The notes: generated by a model from the letters alone, not told the origin. A stretch of 64,000 bases of DNA from Siphonodentalium dalli (GCA_032622095.1 CP136065.1:25743141-25807140); one strand, 5' to 3'; positions 46,922 to 57,486 are shown, counted from the first letter of the stretch. Made by a program: numbers and translations.

Positions 46922-48292
46922 TTATGCAACCCCCATGACGAGTAACCAACAGCGCAGCAGATGACTATATAGTGGCAACCGACGATATCAATGTATGACG
47001 CCAGAAAGGCAAACACCACCGATTTAAATCTACACTCTATATGTCTGCTATGTTCTGTGTTAGATATAATGTTTATTACCCGCGTGTTACTGTTTCACAC
47101 ACCGTTCCTCCGCCTCAGCCCGGAGTATAGCATCATTGCACATGACAATATCGAGTATTAACATGAAACAATTTTTCGGAAAACATCAGAAATGGTCAGT
47201 TATTAGACGTCGTTCGGACGTTTAATAAACGCAGATGGTTACAGGCCGCCAGATAGTTCGTGACACTCTTGAGATGGCGGAAGGATAACACTTGGTGCCT
47301 TCTTCATTCGTCTATCATTTTGACTTGCGGCAGTGAAATATTGCGGAAGACGTTGCCAATGACCTTACTTCATGAAATGGGATCCTGATTAATGGCAGAT
47401 GCTAAGTTCGTGTATTGTATCCGCGTATTTCTTGCCCCAATGTCTTGGGATTATGGAAATAAATGGATTTTCTTGTTTTAAAAACAATATTTACGATAAG
47501 TGTCCGAATAATGAGAGTCGACTGGCGTTCGAGATACTCACGTGTATATGGGATTGACCTCTTTATACGTTATACCGATACTTCGTTCCATTGTATTAAT
47601 TAGAAAGCCTGTCAGATTCCGTGAATTATTGAGGATGAGACGTTTTCATCTTCCTCCGAGGTCTATAATTACTTAAAGTATGATCGTTGAGGTCGTTATG
47701 GAAAGCTCCCAGATCGACACGAATTTCAGTTATCTATCCACGGCCGTCAATATCTTCATCCCACTTCCTCTTCAGAACATTGCCCCGCATAGGAATAGCT
47801 TCATACTATTCACAGTAATGACATCTACAATCGAACAATTCATTGTGAAAGAACCCCGGTGCTTCTGACCTTCGTAACCATACCTTTGTAGCTGGCACAA
47901 AAGACGAATGGACTACAAGTTCTGAACATAATTGACCATGAGTTACATTTTTCTCTGACTGAACCGGTCTATAGATGAACCATTTAATAGTCCATTGACC
48001 CAATTAGAATAATACCCGGCAGTTGCCGCCTTCATGTGTGCAATAATAGGCTTCCGTGACTTGGGCAAGCACCTGCCGACCACTAACGAATAACAATCAT
48101 TCGCAGCACACTTAACATCGACAACCAGATGGATGCATTCTTCTGTCTACACATATATATAGTACATGGTCGACACATCTCTTTGAATTGATATTCTATT
48201 GACATCCGCATGGGGTGGCATATGTCATTTGAGTGCGTGGAAGTATATATATATGACACAATGTATACGGGAAGGGCTTCCTGTCAAGGATG
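46922..48292. other. non-coding, nothing recognised
   Basis: Short ORFs at 47680-48003 on opposite strands are shadows of each other and match nothing. Confidence 0.3.
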
Positions 48293-48360
48293 TCCCCGTA
48301 GCCGAAGTGGTTAGGTCGTGGATAAGATCATCGCAGTATGGGCTAGACGATGTCCGTGGC
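48293..48360 (+). repeat. SINE-like head, copy 1
   Basis: GTAGCCGAAGTGGTTAGGTC resembles a tRNA A box and aligns with 50260-50325 (CAGCCGAGATGGTAGACCGT), both continuing AAGAT or AAGTT, CAGT-TGGGCTA and GACAA-like sequence. The B box is not clear. Confidence 0.4.
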
Positions 48361-48462
48361 TCCGTAAATCTGGTATATATACGCCAGTACCATTAATCGT
48401 ATGGTTACAGATATAATTTCGGAGGAAGTGCATTGTGCTGTTCCAATATAATGGTAGATCCT

Positions 48463-48876
48463 TTAACCCTTTACCCAACAAAGCGGCCAAAAACGCCCAA
48501 ATAAAGCTTCAACAGCCTAAAATATCTTCGGTCTGTCTCAATAAAACCATACAAATATGGATATCATTGGAACCGGTTCATTGACCACATTGTGATGGTT
48601 ACAGTTATGCCCTGTGCCAATGCATTCTCTTATATATGCGAGTCGACCATAGGTCGCATCGCATATATAAGAGAATGCATTGGCCTAAAAAAAAAAAAAA
48701 ATTAACACTTTATACCATTTTTTCTTATAATATTTTCTACATTCTTTGACAATTTGATCATTTTAAATATGTGTTAAGCCAATGCATTCTCTTATATATG
48801 CGAGGCGACCTATGGTCGACTCGCATATATAAGAGAATGCATTGGCACAGGGTCGTTCTGATGGGTAAAGGGTTAA
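48463..48876. mobile_element. piggyBac-type MITE 4 (reverse orientation) with twin 69-bp palindromes
   Basis: TTAA at 48463-48466 and 48873-48876, ends CCCTTTACCCA and, reversed, CCCTTTACCCATCAGAACG. Palindromes at 48616-48684 and 48778-48846, each 69 bp. The unique tail lies on the left, so the element is inverted relative to MITE 2. Confidence 0.92.
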
Positions 48877-48974
48877 GTGTTTGTTCGTGACATTTAGAGG
48901 CAATTAATTAAACTTAAATAAAAACCAAAGCAGTAGAGATTTAACCATCTCTATACTAAATACTCCTTCCCTTA

Positions 48975-49006
48975 GGAAATGTTCAGATAATTATCTGAAC
49001 ATTTCC
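48975..49006. repeat. perfect 32-bp palindrome
   Basis: GGAAATGTTCAGATAA followed by its exact complement. It starts a ~150-bp repeat whose diverged relative is at 53925-54035 (GGAAATGTTCAT, CCCCTCCA-ATGAA-AATAG, GAATCCATTTA). Confidence 0.9.
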
Positions 49007-49257
49007 GACCAATGTCTATGAGTCATTCTGCTCTTGTATTATGTGTTTTCTGTCTGTCGTCTGCTTTTATTGCCTTAACTCCCCTCCAAATGAATAATAG
49101 ACCGTCCCCATTTATACTGTTATAACTGAATGAGTGAATCCATTTAGTATATAAAGGGATAACTATATCTAAACGCCCGCTCCAGCTATCGAATAATTAT
49201 ATAATATAATACATTTACATAATTACACTATTTAAAAACAAGTGAATTGTGTTGCTC

Positions 49258-50230
49258 TGATGGTAGATACCATCTGTTTCAATAGTTTTCCAGCCAAAAC
49301 TGTCGAACCGATCGTCCCAAAATCAAATTTCGTATGTGCTTTGAGATAATTCCCGTAATAAAAATATATTGACATAACGGAGAATTAAAGTGGTAGTCTT
49401 GTTGACAATTTTCGCACAATACTCAGCAAAATGGCAACAAATCAGAGCACGTGTGTTTGACTCGATGATGTTTGCCGTGTGTGTTGTTGTCCATGTGCGT
49501 TCAGACTGTTGATAAAATAATCGGAGAACCAAATCACACCCTTTCGCGATATAGTTCTTTGGTTCCATGGTGGGACATTCCAAACTTAAGTTACGAAATT
49601 ACACAAACTTTGTTCGATATTTTGTGTGATTGATAAGGGCAACATTTGGCTCATTTCGGTTAGTACAGTACCAGTCAAAAGAAGTGGCACCTTAAGCGTA
49701 CTATTGTCGCGCCCAATATCGCAATAATATTTCAAGTGGAAACGCTTATAAGCGCGTCGCTTGAGATATTATTGCAATATTTTGCTCTTAATATAGCAAT
49801 ATTTCGCGCTCAATATTGCGAAATCGCGCGCTTAATATTGCGACATCTTGCGCTCAAAATTGAGACATTTAAAGCAAATTATTGCTTCTTCTATATTGTT
49901 TGGCATAAATAGAGACAATATTTTAGATTTGTATATAATTATAGTTGTAAATGCTATATGTACACTATATGCTAAGTATTCATCTAATATAAATATAACA
50001 CTATCTGGTATGTATGCCATGTTGTCGTGCTCAATATTGCGACAATGCGCGCTTAATATCGCAATAATAAGCGCGACAGATTTATGGTATTGCGCTATAA
50101 TCGCGCCTTTTTCGAAATTAAGCGCGCTCAATATCGCAATAAAGGCCCGCCTCAATATCCCAATAAATGCGCGCCTCAATATACCGTTCTTATCGAGTCA
50201 TCAAGGGAGATAAACCATGCATGGAGTGTG
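49258..50230 (+). repeat. dispersed repeat family D, copy 2, interrupted at 49668-50185
   Basis: Matches copy 1 (29740-30275) up to GGTTAGTACAG and again from TCGAGTCATCAAGGGAG. The middle is replaced by an unrelated motif-rich segment. Confidence 0.75.
49668..50185. mobile_element. insert rich in CGCTCAATATTGCG motifs
   Basis: About nine variants of CGC(G)CTCAATAT-GC(A/G) in both orientations (for example 49710, 49817, 49834, 50038, 50052 and 50127) around a plain AT-rich centre. The motif is partly self-complementary, so the segment can fold in many ways. Open frames of 115-121 codons on both strands follow from the repeated motif. Confidence 0.65.
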
Positions 50231-50257
50231 AGCACTTGCTTGTGAACAGATTTCCCA

Positions 50258-50345
50258 CAGCCGAGATGGTAGACCGTATAAGTTTTACAGTCTGGGCTAC
50301 ATCTATTGACAAGGCAGACCGCTAAGTTGAAGTCTGTGTGTAGCA
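50258..50345 (+). repeat. SINE-like head, copy 2
   Basis: Aligned to 48293-48360. It ends in AAGTCTGTGTGTAGC. Weak tRNA-like A box only. Confidence 0.35.
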
Positions 50346-51654
50346 ATGTTTAAGCATGATCTGAGAGACAATCCTAGATATATTTATTCTTGTTCCGAAT
50401 TTCCTATGCGTGTCAAAATATTTGGCATCCATATTTACACTGGTTCGCCATTTATCTGGTGGGGGTGTTGGATGTATTTCGGAAGCGTGTCTTGTTGGCC
50501 ACCTTACAACCATTTATTTGACCGAAATTGACCAATGGGCTGCGAAATGACATAGGGCCCTATTCGCACCCCTCTGGTCGGTGGCCATTTTGGATCGATA
50601 CAACACCATTTGCTTGACCGATGTACACAATTGTCGAATAAGGAATAACTAATGAAAGTCGTCGTACATTTTACGTGTTTAACTATGGGTCCTTTTCCAG
50701 GACAAAATTGATAGAATCCATATATGACGCCCCAAATGACATTGCTTATATCGACATCGTCAACTATATATGTGTTAATTGTGGGAGACATGTGATCCAG
50801 CTGGCCTACACTCAGAGATAATTTGCAATTATGTCTACGTGACAATAAATTCACGAGTCGTCACAAAGAATAGGAAACTAAATATGAACCGACTGGCATT
50901 GTCAGCATTCAGGGCCATTCTCAACGACTCGGCTTCGATCGGAAATAACATCTTCCATAAATAGAAACCGTATTCGCGCAATGCTACAATACACGGGCCT
51001 GGTAATACGGTGATGACCTTGACTTGTTGGCGCACAAATGTGAATGGAGCAAAACTTATTTACTGCATGGCTGGACCAAACTTGATCATGCATTAAAGTT
51101 TAACCGACGAGTGTCCCAGTCAACAGACGTAGTTCCCGGTAGTATGCACAAGATCAATCACGTGATTGAAATATTTCGGCAGTTATAGTGTCTATTTATG
51201 GAAGAGGTTATTTCACAGGCCCTTTGAGGAAAGTTACTAAAATAAAAATATAGACTATACCAGTGTAAAGGTTCCAATGGTCGATTTTGGCTAAAACCAC
51301 ACCAACTATTAAAACAAAATATCCTCAGATCGTCAGATGTGACTTATTGGCAATAAAATCCCCTTTCATTTGACATATAAATCGGCGAAATTGAACGAAT
51401 CGAAGTCGAGATGTGTGTGTGTATTTGTATGGTTTGTCTACGTGTGTATATGCATATGTGTGTATATGTATGCATATAGGTGCGTGTGTGTATTTATTGT
51501 ATATTATAACTCATTACAACTATTTTTGCATAATAAACCAGAATTATATGGTTTGGTTGCAGTACAGCCACCAAACTATATTTATCATTTCCACCTTCAG
51601 GAGTATCTTGAAATAATAATCATGTACATCGCCACATATTAATTAATAGTTTAA
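50346..51654. other. non-coding, imperfect (TG)n at 51412-51492
   Basis: No exon-like sequence with GPCR motifs is found here, so the upstream receptor exons are not in this stretch. Confidence 0.4.
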
Positions 51655-52008
51655 TGTAATTGATGTACAAACTATGGCTATTTACAACATCTTGGCTTCA
51701 AAAGAATTACAAGACAGCACTCTATCGTCTATATATTGATCATGATGTAACCTAAAGTAATTTATTTTATGGTTGGCTTAGAATCTTTAGATAGATCTGT
51801 CGAAATGTTATTGTTCTATTCAGGACATGATAATGCAATATTAGATCTTAGCTGATTGTTGTTTCCATTGTATTTTATTTATGTATACTTGTAATTACAG
51901 TAAATTCCAATTTTCGGAACAAACCCTGGAAAGTACTAATTTGTATATATTATCTATACGTCTTCTCATATACCATGAATAATGGCTGAGAATAATAAAG
52001 CATGACCT
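51655..52008 (+). repeat. dispersed repeat family A, copy 2
   Basis: Second copy of the 2345-2690 repeat, ending about 110 bp before the GPCR exon, so it lies in the intron (inference). Confidence 0.8.
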
Positions 52009-52107
52009 ACTTACCCATGTTGATTTGAGCAGAGTTCTCATTTCGCGAGACTAATCTGCGTACGCAGACCCTCCAAACAAAGTTGTATCTGAATTCACAT
52101 TCAAATA

Positions 52108-52121
52108 ATTTGTTCTTGCAG
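52108..52121 (+). promoter_or_regulatory. 3' splice site before GPCR exon
   Basis: Pyrimidine-rich TTTGTTCTTGCAG immediately precedes GCACTCAAG, where the conserved TM6 coding begins. The frame upstream of the AG is open only a few codons and has no receptor similarity. Confidence 0.8.
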
Positions 52122-52502
52122 GCACTCAAGATGATGATGACGGTTGTGTGTTGCTATGGTATTGCTTGGTTACCAACGCACGTGATCACGCTGATCGGAG
52201 ACATCGACCAGGACATATACAATCTCGAGCACATGAAAACAGTTTGGTTGTGCGCCAATTGGCTCGCCATGTCCCACTGCGCGTGTAATCCATTCATTTA
52301 CTATAGAATGAACTCAAAGTTCAGGAAAGAAATGAGGAAAATATTCCGCAAAATATGTTGTATGTCGGAAACATGGAGGATATCGAAATTCCGAATATTC
52401 GGATGTTGTAACGAGGATCCCCCTGAGACATATTATACAAACGACTCGTACTACACAACTATCAAACAGAACGGGTCCGGTTACGACTCTTCCCAATGCT
52501 AA
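52122..52502 (+). CDS. class A neuropeptide-type GPCR, last coding exon (TM6-TM7-C-tail)
   Basis: 126 codons. Residues about 4-25 are TM6 (MMTVVCCYGIAWLPTHVITL); the usual CWxP is AWLP (15-18), with the Cys replaced by Ala. Residues 26-38 are extracellular loop 3. Residues 40-61 are TM7 with ANWLAMSHCACNPFIYY, holding the NPxxY motif as NPFIY (56-60). Then comes helix 8 (RMNSKFRKEMRKIF), Cys 79-80 as likely palmitoylation sites, and a Ser/Tyr-rich tail ending DSSQC. The WLAMSH-C-NPFIY and MNSKFR pattern is closest to the luqin/RYamide/NPY-like peptide receptors; the ligand cannot be fixed from this exon. Phase-0 acceptor at 52120-52121; upstream exons are not seen in the window. Confidence 0.9.
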   Translation, partial: ALKMMMTVVCCYGIAWLPTHVITLIGDIDQDIYNLEHMKTVWLCANWLAMSHCACNPFIYYRMNSKFRKEMRKIFRKICCMSETWRISKFRIFGCCNEDPPETYYTNDSYYTTIKQNGSGYDSSQC

Positions 52503-52636
52503 GTGTATCAGTGCTTAGACTGTCGGAAATTCGCAACAACTTAGTTTCGATTTTGTGGAGAAGGACAAGTGACTTCGACATCAATGCCTTATTCGTCATC
52601 TCCAGCTTAGACAGTAATGTTCAAACCAAACTGCAA

Positions 52637-52752
52637 GGCACAGTTCAGTCTGTTGCTACGCTGGCTTGACGCACAGTTCAGTCTGTTGCTACGCTGGCCT
52701 GACCTCTGTTGCTATGCTGGCCTGACCTCTGTTGCTACGGTGGCCTGACCAC
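52637..52752 (+). repeat. 23-bp minisatellite in presumed 3' UTR
   Basis: TCTGTTGCTACGCTGGCCTG plus ACC is repeated about four times, with one copy extended by CACAGTTCAG. Confidence 0.85.
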
Positions 52753-52794
52753 TGCCATCACGTATACATAATGTGAGGAAACCACTCGTTTTTT

Positions 52795-52800
52795 ATTAAA
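52795..52800 (+). terminator. candidate poly(A) signal ATTAAA
   Basis: The first canonical-like hexamer after the GPCR stop, about 290 bp downstream, in TTTTTTATTAAAGAC. Confidence 0.45.
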
Positions 52801-52802
52801 GA

Positions 52803-53343
52803 CTTTGTGGGTTACAAATCATTCTTCATTATTCTGAGAAACCGAACTGTCCATATGCATTTGAAAATTAGCTAGATCAAGCCAGAATGAATTCTAACTG
52901 AGAAAACACTTACTTAAAAAGTTTTAGATTTAAATCCGAAAATATACATGATGGTAGCGGTCAGACCAGCGTAGCGAGGGGACTGTACTCTGTTTTGCAG
53001 CTTGTGTTCACACCTGCATGGTTTTTGCAATAACGTATCGTTATGACAATGTGAATACTCGTATATACTGTTGATTTTCGCATCTCGAAGGCACTTTCCA
53101 TAATTATACTGGGGAAGAAGAGCTTGTGCAATCGTATTGGACGCCGAACATTTATTGTCATATTGCGTAACCGCAGGCTGCAAGCGTGAAGAATCAATGT
53201 GAAATTTCAATGAACTGTGAACTGTAACATAAACCATATCTTGACCATAAGTCCGATAACTGAGTTTAAACCGGTCAAGATCACAGAGGCGATTTAAATC
53301 GGCCACGATTCATTCAGACATCAGTCATTGGATTTGTACCCTT
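52803..53343. other. non-coding or unknown; 130-codon minus ORF at 53306-52914
   Basis: The ORF (MADLNRLCDLDRFKL...) has no recognised domain and an overlapping ORF exists in another frame. An ORF this long in 64 kb could be chance. Confidence 0.3.
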
Positions 53344-53766
53344 GCTAACGCCCGTAGAGATCATATTCCACCAGTTCAAAACCTGGGAACGTTTTGCAGT
53401 TTTGACAGGGAGCCTTATACAGTCGAAAAAATAACTGGGTAAAATATTTCTTAGTTATTAGCTGTTCGTTTCCAACTCGAAATTGAACGTTTTTTTGTGA
53501 CTTTTGTGAGCCGATATCGCAATAATCGTTGATTTAATTACCCAGAAGAAATTCCATAATTGTACACGACGCAAAGCAAAATCGCTCACAAAGTCACTTA
53601 AATCGTGAAATTTCGAGTTGGGACCTTTACCTAAATTATTAAGGAACAGATCATAACAAAGAAACATATTCCCGCGTTATTTTTCGACTCTGTAAGGTTC
53701 CCTGTCAAAACTTCAAAAAGTTCCCAAGTTTGTACTGGTGGTTTACGATCTCTACGGGCGTTAGCC
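53344..53766. mobile_element. foldback element with ~100-bp terminal repeats
   Basis: GCTAACGCCCGTAGAGATC at both ends (inverted), continuing through CCACCAGT, CTGGGAAC or TTGGGAAC, GTTTTGACAGGGA and GTCGAAAAA-TAAC. A second inner inverted repeat (CCAACTCGAAATT, GTGACTTTTGTGAGC) extends pairing to most of the 423 bp. Confidence 0.9.
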
Positions 53767-53924
53767 AGAGAAGAAATTCATGGCATGATCTAATCAAAAC
53801 GGTGCCTGGCGTATAGTATATCAACGGCTGTTCGTATGGCACAAATACAAAGCGACCATTTCAATTTCGATCTCAACCCTTTCTGTAGACTAAATACTCA
53901 TCGATGAGTAGCCTAGTTCCCTTT

Positions 53925-54035
53925 GGAAATGTTCATAAAATAAGTTCAATAACGGCTGACATTTCATGAACATCCCCTCCATATGAACAATAGGCCATTC
54001 TAATATACTTTTATAGCTGAATGTAAGAATCCATT
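53925..54035 (+). repeat. relative of the 48975-49150 repeat
   Basis: Shares GGAAATGTTCA, CCCCTCCA-ATGAACAATAG and GAATCCATTTA. The leading palindrome is lost here. Confidence 0.55.
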
Positions 54036-54376
54036 TACTGTGATTGGCTTTAATTTTCACATCAACAATAGCATGTTTATGACATGTTTGATTAGATATT
54101 TAAAAAAAAATAAAAAATAATAAATTTTTATTTGAAAAAAAGACAAGTACATTGTGATAATACATGAAGTATATTACAGTTAATGGTTGGTAATTAAACA
54201 GTTTTTGTCTCTTTTTTTTTTTTTTATTAGATATTATTGATAAATCGAAACCCCAGGGGTGCTATTCACCGGCTGGGTTTATAATATAGTCCAGGTAGTT
54301 TTACGAGGCGACGCTCAATGCGAAGCTATCGGTGGACATATCGATGGGAAGAGATCGCCGCGCCATATAGGATTAT
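54036..54376. other. AT-rich spacer, A/T homopolymer tracts
   Basis: Poly-A and poly-T tracts near 54104-54125 and 54211-54224. Nothing else recognised. Confidence 0.35.
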
Positions 54377-54393
54377 CCAATCAAGGTGATTGG
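54377..54393. promoter_or_regulatory. inverted CCAAT-box pair
   Basis: CCAATCAAGGTGATTGG is a perfect dyad of two CCAAT boxes, about 75 bp upstream of the ATG of the Myb/SANT-like ORF. It may be a promoter element for that ORF (inference). Confidence 0.4.
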
Positions 54394-54466
54394 CGTCAAT
54401 CATAGATTGACCACCGGTCACATAAACATGCTGCGTGTACCAGTACACGTTTGTACACATTTCACA

Positions 54467-56549
54467 ATGAGCAACCGAGGAAAAGGACGTGGGGCAAAAT
54501 ATACCACCGACGACATGAGGGGGTCTACAAACAAAATCCGTATATAGGGCCGGGGTGGGTGGGTTCTCCAGAAGCCGAAACAATCGTGCTTGTAATTTTT
54601 TTTCCAAAATGGGTTTTTTTCAAACAATTTACAAGTACTGACCATGTAATGTTGTTTGTAAGCATGTTAATATCATGTTTGTTGGCATATGGCTATATAG
54701 ACAGATATAGTGACTATATAGCCTCAGATTTAGCAACATTCTGGATTTCACAGGATCCCGTCCCACTTCTCAGTGGAAAACCGTAATTTAGTATATAAAA
54801 AAAAAAGTATTACCCAGTTGTATTACACGAATAAAAGTAATAAAATAAAAAAAAAAACTGTATCACAAATACTACATGAACATGGTGAATACTCAATGAT
54901 GACTAGATATCATTGACCCGATTGTTGCATAATATGAAATTGAAAAGGGTATCTCATAAATTGCTAATGTCTGAAATACTGTCTTGTTCTGGCATGCAAT
55001 CAAATTCATTCCTTCTGGTTATTTCTCATCTTTTTAATGATTGCAAGTAATGTTAATTTGCAGCACTTATCCAAATAAAACTGAATTGGTTATGATGAAT
55101 GGCCGTTACTGTTTATTGTTCAGACAATCCCAACTGAAGGTGACGCTATTCTCCTTGAATTTACGAACTTCATCTTGAAGCTTAAATACTGCTCAACAAG
55201 ACTAAACTACAATACTAATTGTATACTGTTATCGCTTACAAATATATGAACTGAAATAATGTGATGCATTCAGATGCTTTGAGAAATGACATTCTTCAAT
55301 GTCTTCAAAGTTCAAATTAAAATCAAGAATAAAATCTGACTGAGACTATACTGCAGACTCTAGTGCACAAATATACATACAAATGGTTGAGTTATAATAA
55401 TGCAAAATGTGTTTACGGATGGAACCAAGTTGGTAGCTCTGGTATGCATCGACAGGCAAAACCTGTGATATGCAGTAATATCTGCACACATCATTCCCGT
55501 ATCATTCAGGTCTATCACCATACCAAACCACTTCAAAATTCGACAACCGACACTTCAACTTATATGGCAAAAACTTTGTACGGATTGAATTTCATAAACA
55601 GGGCCCATGGATAACTCTGGTGGGCATTGGTACTCACAATCCGTGATATTATGCATATTCGTTCCCCATTTCTGGTCCGTCACATGTCATAGAGCATCAA
55701 AATATGACAACCGACTCTTGAGTTATGATGCAAAATGTGTGTACGGACGGACACACGGACGGCTCGAGACGTCAACTATATACCCGCCGACTAATATCGG
55801 GGGTATAATAACCATATATCTATGTGTATACCTAACCAACACAATTTCCCTCCTCACCCACCCTGGTGAATAAGACTAAAGAGTTCTTTGATCATGCACA
55901 AATAATTGTAGAACCCCTGACCTGTTTACTATACTATTTACACTGGCCAGTGTTCCCTGTCAGACTAAACACGCTCGATATATTAAGGCTATAATGCGGT
56001 CTAGGGCAATTTGTGACATACAGTGTACCTACACAATGCTTTATTATTGTTGTTAGATACTGGAAACACCAGGAAACACCTGGAAATGCAGTTTATTTTT
56101 CGTTTTTCTGACCTGTGCTTTACCGATTAAGGATGTTATTGCTTGAGTCTTAATTTTACACACTTTGCACCAAAAAAGGATAGTGGAATGGGATTGAAAG
56201 GCAGTTAACACAGTTATTGAAGAACGGCTAAAAAACATGAGAAAGGGGGTGGGTCCCTAACATTTGGAGGAACAAATTTGCACAAATGGGGTGGTGGGTC
56301 CCTCGGGGTCGAAAAAAAAACTTTTTGGGTCCTATATGTGCAATTGTTTTCCAGACCCCCCCCCCCCCCACTGCCGACGAGCGTAACACTTTTTTGGGCA
56401 TTGTGGAGAGAAGAATCAAGATATTAAAGAACAAAGAAACCTGCACCATTCACCAGCGCCGGAAAAATGATGCATGGAAAGAAATTTCTTTGGAAATAGC
56501 AGGGAAATATCCAAACTGCAGAACCAAAACACAAACAAAATTCTTCTGA
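54467..56549 (+). pseudogene. Myb/SANT-like (zeste/Harbinger-type) domain ORF split by element copy 2
   Basis: An ATG at 54467 reads MSNRGKGRGAKYTTD up to the insertion point (54513). Beyond the 1860-bp element and one 7-bp repeat, the same frame continues at 56381 as ERNTFLGIVERRIKILKNK, RRKNDAWKEISLEIAGKYP and NCRTKTQTKFF, then stop at 56547-56549. Total about 71 codons. The pattern of Arg/Asn-Thr-Phe helix, KN-AW-EI and CRT-TQ matches Myb/SANT-like DNA-binding domains of the regulatory protein zeste type, found in Harbinger-associated proteins and NAIF1-like proteins. The domain lacks its last helix end and any C-terminal part, so it is truncated or frameshifted besides the insertion. Confidence 0.7.
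54514..56373 (-). mobile_element. 1.86-kb non-autonomous DNA element, G-run ends, copy 2 (inverted)
   Basis: Ends CATGAGGGGGTCTACAAAC and, reversed, CAGTGGGGGG...GTCTGG, flanked by the 7-bp duplication CCGACGA at 54507-54513 and 56374-56380. The whole length is alignable to 18525-20365 in inverse orientation, including ATGTTTGTTGG, GTTACTGTTTA, GGACGG-TCGAGACGTCAA and TGGTGTTTCC. No long ORF inside. Confidence 0.92.
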
Positions 56550-56984
56550 GACGTTATCTTCTTGGCTCTTCATTTTCACACTGTGCTAATTAAAAAAAAC
56601 CTCATTAATATCATTGAAACTCATTCTGCAGATAATTAAACGCAAGCATGAGTCTCCACACAATTATACCCAAAAATTATACCGCTATACATGCCGATTG
56701 TGGCCGGTGAGTGTTCGTGAATTAGTCGTAAGACGGCGTCAATTGACAGGTGACAAATCTGATAGATTGGATCAATCACACCATCGACAGCGTGTGTCGT
56801 TTGCGCTAAAGCAAAGATACATTTGCGTTCAGCCGCTACCATATAAACTACCTGGTTTAATAAATGGTCTCGCTTGGTGAATAGCACCCCTGGTATTCCA
56901 GCGCCGAAAGGGCATCATGCAATCAGTGTACTAATAGCTATCGGCTTCAGTTCACACGCTAATCAGGCAGTCGTTTATTGTTTT
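56550..56984. other. non-coding, nothing recognised
   Basis: Overlapping ORFs at 56614-56887 on both strands; no domain found. Confidence 0.3.
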
Positions 56985-57486
56985 ATATTTACATACTAAG
57001 TGTTATCATCACTAAATCCAGCATTCCGATTGGTCGGCGCCCACGTGGCTAGTTGCAATTATTTCTCTGTGAACGCGCAAAAGCTCATAACTGCAGCCTC
57101 ATAATTACATCGACACGTCATCAGTTTAGGAAAGAAGAACGCGTAATGTTTTGGGCGCATTTGGACTCGCGCAGGATTGACTTAATACATCATCGGGTTT
57201 CAATATAAAGAGAAAGTGTTCCTGTTAACTTTTGCCAAGGTTGCTATGGGATATTTTGGGCTTGTTTTGTCACGATACACTTTTCGATTTAAATACATTT
57301 ACAAAAGTGGCTTTTTCGCTAAATATATATAAATATAAGGATTAACTGTCATGTGGACTTTTTTATGGAGATGTAACCGTGAGGTAAGTGGTCATACCTT
57401 GTATGTAAAACCCGACAAGTTATGACCACTTACCTCACGGTTACATCTCCATAAAAACAGTCCACATGAAAGTTAATCCTTATATG
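56985..57486 (-). mobile_element. hairpin-ended element, family H, copy 2 (inverted)
   Basis: Body at 56985-57335 and hairpin at 57336-57486, the mirror image of the 37444-37960 copy. The loop differs (TATGTAAAACCCGACAAG against a longer palindromic loop in copy 1), while the stems remain nearly complementary. Confidence 0.85.

Noticed and set aside
49832-50213. 115- and 121-codon ORFs on opposite strands
   Set aside because: They overlap each other and derive from the CGCTCAATATTGCG motif array.
52914-53306. 130-codon minus-strand ORF after the GPCR exon
   Set aside because: No recognisable domain, an overlapping alternate ORF, and length within chance expectation for 64 kb; kept only as a remark.
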